A DNA stretch of 64,000 nucleotides from Verrucomicrobiota bacterium (GTDB lineage Bacteria > Verrucomicrobiota > Verrucomicrobiia > Opitutales > Opitutaceae), in assembly GCA_023399155.1 (NCBI GenBank), contig JAEWQP010000011.1:62001-126000 (forward strand), in the 5' to 3' direction. Each line of letters opens with the position of its first letter. Within the stretch, counting starts at the first letter, position 1. Under the pieces are notes generated by a model that was given only the letters and a program-made list of their open reading frames with translations, was not told the origin of the DNA and ran no database searches. The position numbers and the translations under genes are program-made. Below are positions 17,993-26,549 of the stretch, piece by piece.

Positions 17993-20326
17993 ATGCCGAT
18001 TCGCGCGATACTCCTCGTCATCCTGGCTCATGTGCTCGCCGCCGGCCTGCTCCGCGGCGATGAACGCACGCAGGAACTGTGGTACCGGAAGCCCGCCGCC
18101 GACTGGCACGAGGCCCTGCCCGTGGGCAACGGTTCGCTCGGCGCGATGGTATTTGGAGATACACTACGCGAGACGATCCAGCTCAATCACGACACGCTCT
18201 GGTCCGCCGGCCCGGAGCCCCGGAATCGCGTCGGCGCGGCTGCGCACCTGCCGGAGATCCGGCGGCTCCTGTTCGCGCGCGAGTTCGCCGCGGCCGATGC
18301 CCTGGTCCGCCGCGAACTGCTCGCGGAGTACGGCGGGGGACGCAGCCATCAGACCCTGGGCGAACTCCGCCTGAGCCTCGAGGGGGTTTCGGGCGAGGCC
18401 ACGGCGTACCGGCGGTCGCTCGATCTGGAGACAGGCGTGGCCGCCACCGTGTTCACGCTCGACGGTGTCGCCTACCGGCGCGAGGTGATGGCAAGTCATC
18501 CCCACCAGGTCCTGGTCGTCACCTACGCGGCGAGCCGGCCGGGAGCGCTGTCGTTCACGGCCCGTCTCGGACGGCCGGGGGCGGCGCTGATGACCAGTGG
18601 CATGAACGGCCTGCGCATGAGCGGCGCCGCGCAGATGCCGGGCTTTCCCGAGGGCGTGCGCTTTGAGGTCGTGGCGGCGGTGCGCACGCAGGGCGGGACG
18701 ATTGATGCCAGCGGAGGAAGCCTGCGGGTGCGCGGTGCCGATTCCGCCACGCTCGTGCTGTCATGCGTGACCGACTACTCGCCTTCCGCCCCGCGCGAAC
18801 GCCGCGACTTCGAGCCGGGTGCGGCTGCGGCGATCACCGAGGCCGCACTGGATCGCGAGGACCTGCGCCAGCGGGCAGTCGAGGATCACGCCAGCCTGAT
18901 GCGGCGCGTGACGTTCTCGCTTGGCGCCGAACATCGCGCGGACCGTCCCACCGATGAGCGTCTCGCGGCGGTGAAGGCGGGCGACCACGACCCCGGGCTG
19001 ATCGCCACGTATTTCCAGTACGGCCGTCACCTCCTTGTGAGTTCGTCGCGTCCCGGCTCTCTTCCGGCCAACCTCCAGGGCCTCTGGAACAAGGATGTGT
19101 CCGCGCCCTGGGGCGCCGACTACCACATCAACATCAACATCCAGATGAACTACTGGCCCGCCGAGGTAACGAACCTCTCGGAGTGCCACGAGCCTTTCTT
19201 TACGTTTCTGGAGAACCTCGCCGCCGTCTCCGGAAGACGCGCCGCGCGCGAAGTCTACGATGCCCGGGGGGCTGTGGCCCACTACACCACCGATGCGTGG
19301 CTGGGGGCCTCGACCGCGGGCGAGCCCCTCTGGGCGATGTGGCCGCTCGGTTTCGCGTGGTGCTCACGGCACTTCTGGGAGCACTACCGCTACACGGGCG
19401 ATCGCGAGTTCCTGCGCGAACGCGCCTGGCCGGTGCTGCGCGATGCTGCGCTGTTCCTTGCGGACTGGCTGGTCGAGGAGCCGCGCACCGGAAAGCTGGT
19501 TTCCGGACCGTCGGCCTCGCCCGAGAACACCTTCATCGGTCCGGACGGCGGCCGCTACAGCGTGTCGATGGGTGCGTCCATGGACCAGGAGATCGCCTGG
19601 GATGTATTCAGAAACTACATCGCCGCCGCGCGCGACCTGGGCATCCGCTCGGCGGAGCTGGCGGAGATCGAGTCCGCCATGGCGCGGCTGGCGCTGCCGC
19701 GCATCGGCAGGGACGGCCGCCTGATGGAGTGGGCGGAGGAGTTCGAGGAGGCCGAACCGGGCCACCGGCATCTTTCGCACCTTTACGGTCTGCATCCCGG
19801 CGACCAGTTCACCTTCCTGGGATCGCCTGACTACGTGGCCGCGGCTCGACGCAGCATCGACCATCGACTCGCGCAGGGCGGGGGACACACGGGCTGGAGC
19901 CGTGCCTGGATCGTGAATTTCTGGGCCCGCTTCAGGGAGGGCGAGAAGGCGCTCGAGAACGTCCAGGCGCTTCTCGCGAAATCGACGCTCCCGAACCTGT
20001 TCAACGATCATCCACCGTTTCAGATCGACGGAAATTTCGGCGGCACCGCGGGCATCGCCGAGATGCTGCTCCAGAGCCACGACGGCGGGCTCGATCTGCT
20101 TCCCGCGCTCCCGGCCGCGTGGGCGGAGGGCCATGTCACCGGCCTGCGCGCCCGCGGCGGATTCGAGGTTTCGCTCTGGTGGAAGCAGGGAGCGCTCGAT
20201 CGGGCGGAGATCACATCCCTCCTCGGACGTCCGTTACGCGTGCGCCATGGGAAAGCCGCGCGTGATCTCACCACCGCACGCGCCACGACCTACGTGTTCA
20301 CCGGCCCTGCGCTCGAGGTGCGCTGA
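17993..20326 (+). CDS. Alpha-L-fucosidase, glycoside hydrolase family 95
   Basis: Inverting GH95 enzyme that releases terminal fucose (some members act on galactose). Residues important in Bifidobacterium AfcA are present: Asn380 and Asn382 in HININIQMNYW, Glu511 in SASPENTF and Asp679 in QIDGNFGG. It has an N-terminal signal peptide (LLVILAHVLAAGLLRGD), the N-terminal beta domain (LPVGNGSLGAMVFGD) and a central alpha/alpha barrel. The 777-residue length is standard. It suggests use of fucosylated plant, algal or animal glycans. No transporter or sulfatase neighbours; the next gene is convergent with a 3-base gap. Confidence 0.93.
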   Translation: MPIRAILLVILAHVLAAGLLRGDERTQELWYRKPAADWHEALPVGNGSLGAMVFGDTLRETIQLNHDTLWSAGPEPRNRVGAAAHLPEIRRLLFAREFAAADALVRRELLAEYGGGRSHQTLGELRLSLEGVSGEATAYRRSLDLETGVAATVFTLDGVAYRREVMASHPHQVLVVTYAASRPGALSFTARLGRPGAALMTSGMNGLRMSGAAQMPGFPEGVRFEVVAAVRTQGGTIDASGGSLRVRGADSATLVLSCVTDYSPSAPRERRDFEPGAAAAITEAALDREDLRQRAVEDHASLMRRVTFSLGAEHRADRPTDERLAAVKAGDHDPGLIATYFQYGRHLLVSSSRPGSLPANLQGLWNKDVSAPWGADYHININIQMNYWPAEVTNLSECHEPFFTFLENLAAVSGRRAAREVYDARGAVAHYTTDAWLGASTAGEPLWAMWPLGFAWCSRHFWEHYRYTGDREFLRERAWPVLRDAALFLADWLVEEPRTGKLVSGPSASPENTFIGPDGGRYSVSMGASMDQEIAWDVFRNYIAAARDLGIRSAELAEIESAMARLALPRIGRDGRLMEWAEEFEEAEPGHRHLSHLYGLHPGDQFTFLGSPDYVAAARRSIDHRLAQGGGHTGWSRAWIVNFWARFREGEKALENVQALLAKSTLPNLFNDHPPFQIDGNFGGTAGIAEMLLQSHDGGLDLLPALPAAWAEGHVTGLRARGGFEVSLWWKQGALDRAEITSLLGRPLRVRHGKAARDLTTARATTYVFTGPALEVR

Positions 20327-20329
20327 ACG

Positions 20330-20821
20330 CTACCGCGTCTCGCGCGCTCCTTCCTCCGCGGCGATGCGGGTGATGTGCGCCACGAAGTCCGGATCCTCAC
20401 CCTCGAGCAGCTCGGGCAGGATGTGGCGGAAGTCCCGACGTCGGCACCACGAGCGCATGTAGTCCTCCCACGAGGACCAAAGGCGCTGCGTTTGGCGCTT
20501 CATGTCCTCCTCGTAGACCAGCAGATAGGCGCGTTCGAACAGGGATATGAGCAACTCGAAGAGCACGCGCCGGCGCTCCTTCTGCTCCGCGTCGAGCGCC
20601 TCCTCATCGGACTCCACGCGCATGAGCTGGAGGTCCGCGTTTCTGAGGATCAGCTTGAGAAACTCCGCGTACTCGTCGGAGAGCCGCTGGTAGATCTCCT
20701 CCTCCTCATTCTGGCGTTCGCGACGTTGTTCCCAGAGAAACACAGCGATCGCAAAGGGCAGGCCGACGACCGTGACGAGGTAGGAGGCCGCCTCCAGCCA
20801 CTCGAGGAAGGTCCAATCCAT
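20330..20821 (-). CDS. Small membrane-anchored protein of unknown function
   Basis: 163 residues with one predicted transmembrane helix near the N-terminus (AASYLVTVVGLPFAIAVFLW), followed by a highly charged region rich in Glu and Arg that should be cytoplasmic and helical (RRERQNEEEEIYQRLSDEYA). The C-terminal half has several Trp and Tyr residues (LWSSWEDYMRSWCRRRDF). I do not recognise a named family. The frame could start at 20863, but ATG 20821 puts the helix close to the N-terminus. It converges with the fucosidase. Confidence 0.65.
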   Translation of the reverse strand: MDWTFLEWLEAASYLVTVVGLPFAIAVFLWEQRRERQNEEEEIYQRLSDEYAEFLKLILRNADLQLMRVESDEEALDAEQKERRRVLFELLISLFERAYLLVYEEDMKRQTQRLWSSWEDYMRSWCRRRDFRHILPELLEGEDPDFVAHITRIAAEEGARETR

Positions 20822-20961
20822 GCGCGAAATCCTGGCGGACCGGTCCCTGGGAGTCGAGTCCACGACGGAGGCCTCACGACGGTCGCGGCTGCCCGCGTGT
20901 GTGGTTCTTCACCTCGGATCGGGCCCTCGTGCGCGCGGTTCGACCCGCTCGTCTGGGGGGT

Positions 20962-21567
20962 CTACGTGGCGAGGTGACCGGCGCCCACGGCCTCTTCGAC
21001 GGTCGCCGCGATGAATTCCCAGAGCGCGTTCGAACCGTGGGCCACATGGGCATTGCGCGCGATCACCTGCGCGTGCCTGACGCCGTGGCGCTGCCAGGCC
21101 GCTCCCTCGGTCAGGCAGTTGAGGAGCATGGGCTGAAAGCGGTCGACCGCGGTGGCAAACTTTGCCTCCGGCGTGCGCTTTTCCTCAAACTCGTCCCAGA
21201 GCGCACGAAACTCGGCCGTCTGGTCCGGCGGCAGCAGTCCGAAGATGCGGTCGGCCGCTCGCGCCTCGCGCTCGTGCTGGTCGGCCATGCGCACGGTGTC
21301 GTAGGCGAAGGTGTCGCCAGCGTCGATCTCCACCAGGTCGTGGATGAGCAGCATCTTGAGGATGCGGAGGACGTCGACGGGCACGTTGCTGTGTTCCGCG
21401 AGTGTGATCACGAAGAGGCACAGGGCCCACGAGTGCTCGGCATCGTTCTCCTGGCGCCGGCTCTGCGTGTTCAGCGTCTGCCGGAAGATTTCCTTGAGGC
21501 GGTCGCACTCGATGAGAAATGCGACCTGGCGCGCGAGACGTTCGGCAACGGACGAGGGCGGTACCAT
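20962..21567 (-). CDS. HD-domain hydrolase, YfbR/HDDC2-like
   Basis: About 200 residues with HD-domain metal ligands: His in ENDAEHSW and the HD pair in LLIHDLVEIDAGD. This pattern matches HD proteins related to YfbR, a 5'-deoxynucleotidase, and eukaryotic HDDC2. It would remove phosphate from (deoxy)nucleoside monophosphates in the cytoplasm, though other substrates are possible. It stands alone between non-coding stretches and has no operon partner. Confidence 0.85.
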   Translation of the reverse strand: MVPPSSVAERLARQVAFLIECDRLKEIFRQTLNTQSRRQENDAEHSWALCLFVITLAEHSNVPVDVLRILKMLLIHDLVEIDAGDTFAYDTVRMADQHEREARAADRIFGLLPPDQTAEFRALWDEFEEKRTPEAKFATAVDRFQPMLLNCLTEGAAWQRHGVRHAQVIARNAHVAHGSNALWEFIAATVEEAVGAGHLAT

Positions 21568-21821
21568 GGGGTATCATCGGCATCCGCTGGATTTCATGCG
21601 AGGTCGTTCTGTGACACCCGGACCTGCCCGGGCTTTCCACCTCTTCCGCGCCGAGGGTGGGAGCGTGTGAGCCTACCGCCTTCGCGTCTGTTCGGATTCC
21701 AGTGCGAAACTCGAGAAGTCGCTCACCCCAACGCCCTCATCGCGGCATCCGGCCCGCCAAACCGCGCTCATCTCTGGTCACCTGGATCCCAACTCCCGCG
21801 CTTAGGGCGGACGTTCTCGCG

Positions 21822-21863
21822 GCGACCAGCTTGGTGTAACGACCGTTACACCAAGCTGGTCGC
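21822..21863. repeat. Perfect 19-bp-stem hairpin, TGTAACGACCGTTACA core (first)
   Basis: Left arm 21822-21840 and right arm 21845-21863 are perfectly complementary, with a GACC loop. The centre reads TGTAACGACCGTTACA. No T-run follows, so it is not a simple terminator. A second hairpin with the same 16-base core lies 28 bases downstream. Either a pair of extragenic palindromes or paired protein-binding sites. Confidence 0.85.
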
Positions 21864-21891
21864 GCTCGCTTCAAGCAGACCCATCACACGA

Positions 21892-21927
21892 GCCAGATTG
21901 ATGTAACGACCGTTACATCGATCTGGC
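21892..21927. repeat. Second hairpin with the same TGTAACGACCGTTACA core
   Basis: A 16-bp stem (21892-21907 with 21912-21927) with one mismatch and the same GACC loop. The outer arms differ from the first hairpin (CCAGATTGA against CCAGCTTGG) while the 16-base core is identical. It lies about 84 bases before the leader peptide start. Confidence 0.82.
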
Positions 21928-22010
21928 AGGAGCGGGGCGCGGAGCGCGAGGATGCGTTCAAGTCGGGCTTGACTCCGTCGATGGTCTGCGGCGTCCTCTC
22001 GCTTCCACTC

Positions 22011-22112
22011 ATGATCCTTCGCGCCACGACCTCGTTTGCCCCGGCCTCCGTCATCGCCTCCGCGATTTCGGCCGTCGCCGTCGTCGTCACGCGCGCGCCG
22101 CGAGGGATGTGA
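22011..22112 (+). CDS. Leader peptide, Val/Ile-rich (branched-chain amino acid attenuator)
   Basis: A 33-codon frame starting ATG ATC CTT and ending at TGA 22110-22112. The second half is rich in Val and Ile (SVIASAISAVAVVV, five Val and two Ile within 14 residues) and it ends TRAPRGM, the style of leader peptides in front of ilv operons. An intrinsic terminator begins 20 bases after the stop. In such leaders, slow translation through Val/Ile codons prevents terminator formation. No clear Shine-Dalgarno is visible. Confidence 0.78.
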   Translation: MILRATTSFAPASVIASAISAVAVVVTRAPRGM

Positions 22113-22166
22113 GTCAACACCACGACTTTCCGCCCCTCCGGTGCCGCCACCGGAGGGGCTTTTTGT
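22098..22166 (+). promoter_or_regulatory. Predicted transcription attenuator (antiterminator and terminator)
   Basis: CCGCGAGGG (22098-22106), inside the last codons of the leader, can pair with CCCTCCGG (22134-22141), the left side of the terminator, leaving one bulged C. That pairing would block the terminator. A ribosome that reaches the stop codon would cover the upstream strand and let the terminator form; one stalled at the Val codons (22080-22088) would favour pairing. The pairing is read from sequence; the mechanism is inferred from classic ilv and leu attenuators. Confidence 0.6.
22132..22164 (+). terminator. Attenuator terminator hairpin
   Basis: Perfect 12-bp stem GCCCCTCCGGTG (22132-22143) with CACCGGAGGGGC (22148-22159), loop CCGC, then five T, a G and three more T. 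It stands between the Val/Ile-rich leader and the 68-residue ORF with the aminotransferase, so it would stop transcription before both. Confidence 0.9.
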
Positions 22167-22216
22167 TTGGCGCCTTCGGTTCCCGGTCCCGGTGGGGCAC
22201 TCAACCGCCCACCATC

Positions 22217-22423
22217 ATGCACCCAAGCTCGCCCGACACCCGGACTCAGTTCCTGGCCACGCCGCAGTTCGGTTTCGCGCATCTGCGCGACGACCGCGCG
22301 CGCACCGAACCGCTCCACGATTTCCTCGTGGTCCAGTCCGGTGCCGTCGCCGACCGCGCCGCGTCGTCGGCCGACCGGTTCCAGATCGCGCCACGACACT
22401 TCTTCACGAGGGACCTGCCATGA
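22217..22423 (+). CDS. Small unknown protein coupled to the aminotransferase
   Basis: A 68-codon frame (MHPSSPDTRTQFLATPQFGF at the start, HFFTRDLP at the end) that lies between the attenuator and the aminotransferase; its stop overlaps the aminotransferase ATG (ATGA at 22420-22423). The coupling and exact fit suggest a real gene or a translated regulatory ORF. It has no membrane segment and is polar, with several Arg and Asp. I do not recognise a family. Confidence 0.55.
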   Translation: MHPSSPDTRTQFLATPQFGFAHLRDDRARTEPLHDFLVVQSGAVADRAASSADRFQIAPRHFFTRDLP

Positions 22424-23661
22424 ACACCACCACCACGGCCACACAACAGCGGGAGCACCTGCTCGGATTCGCCGCGCGCACCGCCGGCATGAAGCCGAGC
22501 TCGATTCGCGAGATACTCAAGGTGACGGAGGCACCGGAGATCATCTCGTTTGCCGGAGGCCTGCCTGCGCCGGAGTTGTTTCCCATCGAGGCGACGATGA
22601 TGGCGTCGGCCGTCGTGCTCGGCGGCGACGGGCCGGCCGCTCTCCAATACAGCACGACGGAAGGGTATCGTCCCCTCCGCGAGTGGGTGGCACGCCACCT
22701 TGTTGACTGGGTCGGCCTGACTGCAGATCCCGACCGGATGGTGATCACGCACGGATCCCAGCAGGGTCTTGATCTGCTTGGGAAAGTGCTGCTCGACCCC
22801 GGTGACGTCGTCGTGACGGAAAATCCCGCCTACCTTGGCGCCCTGCAGGCGTTCGGGGCTTATCAGGCGCATGTCATCGGGGTGGATTCGGACGCGGAGG
22901 GCATCCGCCCCGACGCGCTGAGGCAGGCACTGGCGCGGGCGCCACGACGGCCGAAGTTTCTCTACCTTATCCCCAACTTCCAGAATCCCACCGGCACCAG
23001 TCTTGCGGCCGATCGGCGCGCGGAGGTCGTTCGCATCGCTGTCGAGCACGGTTTGCTCATCGTCGAGGATGACCCGTACGGCCGGCTGCGCTTCGAGGGC
23101 ATGCCGCAGCCGGCACTCGTCGCCGGTGCGGAAGGCGCACCCTGGGTCTATCTGGGAACGACGAGCAAGATTCTCGCACCCGGCCTGCGCGTGGCCTGGT
23201 TCGTGTCCTCCGAGCGCGCGCTGATCGAGAAGATCGTCACCGCCAAGCAGGCAGCGGACCTGCATACGTCGACTTTTACGCAGCGTCTCGCCTACGAGTG
23301 CATGAAGTCGCCCGGCGCACTCGAGCAACACGTGGCGCGACTGTGCGAGGTCTATAGCCGGCGGCGCGATCTCATGCTGGAGGCGCTCGAGCGCACCATG
23401 CCGGGGGGATGCAGCTGGACGCGTCCGGAAGGCGGATTGTTCCTGTGGGTGACGCTTCCGGAAACGGTGGATGCGCTCGATCTGCTCCAGCGGGCCACTC
23501 AGGCCAAGGTGGCTTTCGTGCCGGGGGAACCGTTCTGGGTCGGCCCGCCGCACCGCAATACCCTCCGCTTGAACTTCAGCAACGCGTCCGAGTCCCGCAT
23601 CACGCAGGGGATCATGCGCCTTGGCGCCGTCGTGGCCGATGCGTTGCGCGGCCGCGGCTGA
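22420..23661 (+). CDS. PLP-dependent aminotransferase, LysN-like (fold type I)
   Basis: 413 residues closely following the 2-aminoadipate aminotransferase LysN pattern: IISFAGGLPAPELFPIE, ALQYSTTEGY, THGSQQGLDLLGKVL, LIPNFQNPTG, the PLP lysine in TTSKILAPGLRVAW (Lys250) and NTLRLNFSNAS at the end. LysN-type enzymes accept 2-aminoadipate but also leucine, aromatic and other amino acids. The Val/Ile-rich leader upstream suggests the cell uses this one in branched-chain amino acid metabolism, for example as the final transaminase. Its start overlaps the small ORF's stop. Confidence 0.88.
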   Translation: MNTTTTATQQREHLLGFAARTAGMKPSSIREILKVTEAPEIISFAGGLPAPELFPIEATMMASAVVLGGDGPAALQYSTTEGYRPLREWVARHLVDWVGLTADPDRMVITHGSQQGLDLLGKVLLDPGDVVVTENPAYLGALQAFGAYQAHVIGVDSDAEGIRPDALRQALARAPRRPKFLYLIPNFQNPTGTSLAADRRAEVVRIAVEHGLLIVEDDPYGRLRFEGMPQPALVAGAEGAPWVYLGTTSKILAPGLRVAWFVSSERALIEKIVTAKQAADLHTSTFTQRLAYECMKSPGALEQHVARLCEVYSRRRDLMLEALERTMPGGCSWTRPEGGLFLWVTLPETVDALDLLQRATQAKVAFVPGEPFWVGPPHRNTLRLNFSNASESRITQGIMRLGAVVADALRGRG

Positions 23662-23694
23662 TCGTTCACCTCGGGATCTGGTGTCCAGGGTGGA

Positions 23695-23728
23695 TGCGAC
23701 GGCCCTCCGTATCTCGGAGGCCGTCGCA
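23695..23728. terminator. Bidirectional terminator-like hairpin
   Basis: TGCGACGGCC-C-TCCG (23695-23709) pairs with CGGAGGCCGTCGCA (23715-23728) around TATCT with one bulged C. It sits between the convergent aminotransferase and Spy-like genes. No T-run on either side, so it may act with Rho or only protect 3' ends. Confidence 0.6.
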
Positions 23729-23779
23729 CATCCCGACTGCTTCGTGTGTGGCGCCTCTCCAACCGCAGGCGCTCTCGGG

Positions 23780-24271
23780 TCAGCCGCCGAACCGGCCCCA
23801 TCCACGAGGTCCGCGTCCGGCCATCTGCCGCCGCGTCTGCATCAACAGATCGATCTGCTCGGGCGAGAGAATGCCCTTCATATCAGCCCGCAGGTGCGCC
23901 CGCGCGATCGTGAGCTCGCGCGTGGTTTCCGCGATCTTTGCGGCCTGTTCTTCAAGCGCGGCTTCGTTGAGGGTGTCGGCTGAAACGATGGCGCGCAACG
24001 CCTGTCGCTCCGTGCGAGCGCGCTCCATGAGCGGGCCAAGCTCCGACTCGTGCCGGGCGAAGATTTCCTTCAGCGCCGTTTGCTGCGCTTCGCTCAGGTT
24101 CAGGCGATGGGAGGCACGGCGCATCATGCGGTCGAAGTGGTCAGCCGGGGACTGCGTCCATTGGCCGCCGGTGGGTCCACCAGCCGGGCAGGAAAGATCA
24201 GCGGCCAATGCCAGCGTTCCGAGGGAAAGCGCGGCGGCGAGTGAAAGGACGATCTGCTTCGTGCGTGTCAT
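23780..24271 (-). CDS. Spy/CpxP-family periplasmic protein
   Basis: Signal peptide (IVLSLAAALSLGTLALA-AD), then an all-helical protein with two LTxxQ-like signatures of the Spy/CpxP fold: LNLSEAQQTALKEIF and LSPEQIDLLMQTRR. Members are small periplasmic chaperones or metal-resistance proteins (Spy, CpxP, ZraP). A Gly/Arg-rich tail (GRGPRGWGRFGG) resembles other Verrucomicrobia members. ATG 24271 is chosen over the GTG at 24292. No sensor kinase or metal exporter nearby, so the stress it answers is unknown. Confidence 0.82.
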   Translation of the reverse strand: MTRTKQIVLSLAAALSLGTLALAADLSCPAGGPTGGQWTQSPADHFDRMMRRASHRLNLSEAQQTALKEIFARHESELGPLMERARTERQALRAIVSADTLNEAALEEQAAKIAETTRELTIARAHLRADMKGILSPEQIDLLMQTRRQMAGRGPRGWGRFGG

Positions 24272-24410
24272 GGTGATGTGCTGTTCAGTCACTCTGTTGC
24301 AGCGGCCCGGCGCCGGTTACGGAAAGATGCGTCAGCACTTCGCTGTCAGCCTGCACCCTGCAGCGTGGCATTCCCCGTTTTGACCGATACGATCTGCGGC
24401 TCCGAGACCG

Positions 24411-24570
24411 GTAGGGCGAGGCCTCCGGCCGAGCCGCGCGGGGTATCGAGAGACGAGGGACGAGCGTCGAGGGCCGATCACGCCCCTGGGGCAACAAGGG
24501 CGAGGCCTCTGGCCGAGCCGGGTCAACGACGCGCGAACGGCTGCGGCTCGGCCAGCGGCCTCGCCCTACG
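24411..24570. repeat. Cluster of three GTAGGGCGAGGCC palindromic repeats
   Basis: Unit 1 (24411-24438) GTAGGGCGAGGCCTCCGGCC, unit 2 (24496-24524) AGGGCGAGGCCTCTGGCC in the same direction, and unit 3 (24543-24570) inverted, reading GTAGGGCGAGGCCGCTGGCC on the minus strand. Each unit folds on itself imperfectly, and units 1 and 3 can pair with each other. They fill most of the 348-base gap between the Spy-like gene and glnS. This is REP-like extragenic palindrome organisation. No protein is encoded. Confidence 0.75.
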
Positions 24571-24619
24571 TGCCGGTGGGAAAGCCCGCCGTGGGCGCAC
24601 GCCGCAACGGCGCCGCGCT

Positions 24620-26443
<1,824 letters not shown>

Positions 26444-26549
26444 GCGTGAAAGGGCAAAGTGACCAGCTTGCCAAAGCCGGCCGCGGTGTGGCAATGACGC
26501 AATCGGCGGGCCGGGTCGCGCCGGGATCGGGATTTCGCCCGACGCAGAC

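Larger units (their letters stand above)
21568..22010. other. Gene-free stretch before the leader peptide
   Basis: About 440 bases without a convincing gene. It holds a TAGGGCGG-type palindrome start (about 21802-21820) and the two large hairpins listed separately. Any promoter for the leader peptide should lie at its right end, but I cannot name a clear -35/-10 pair. Open frames through it on the minus strand lack protein character. Confidence 0.5.

Noticed and set aside
21822..21927. CRISPR-like pair of repeats
   Set aside because: Only two units, each a hairpin with variable arms and no regular spacer; no cas gene in the window.
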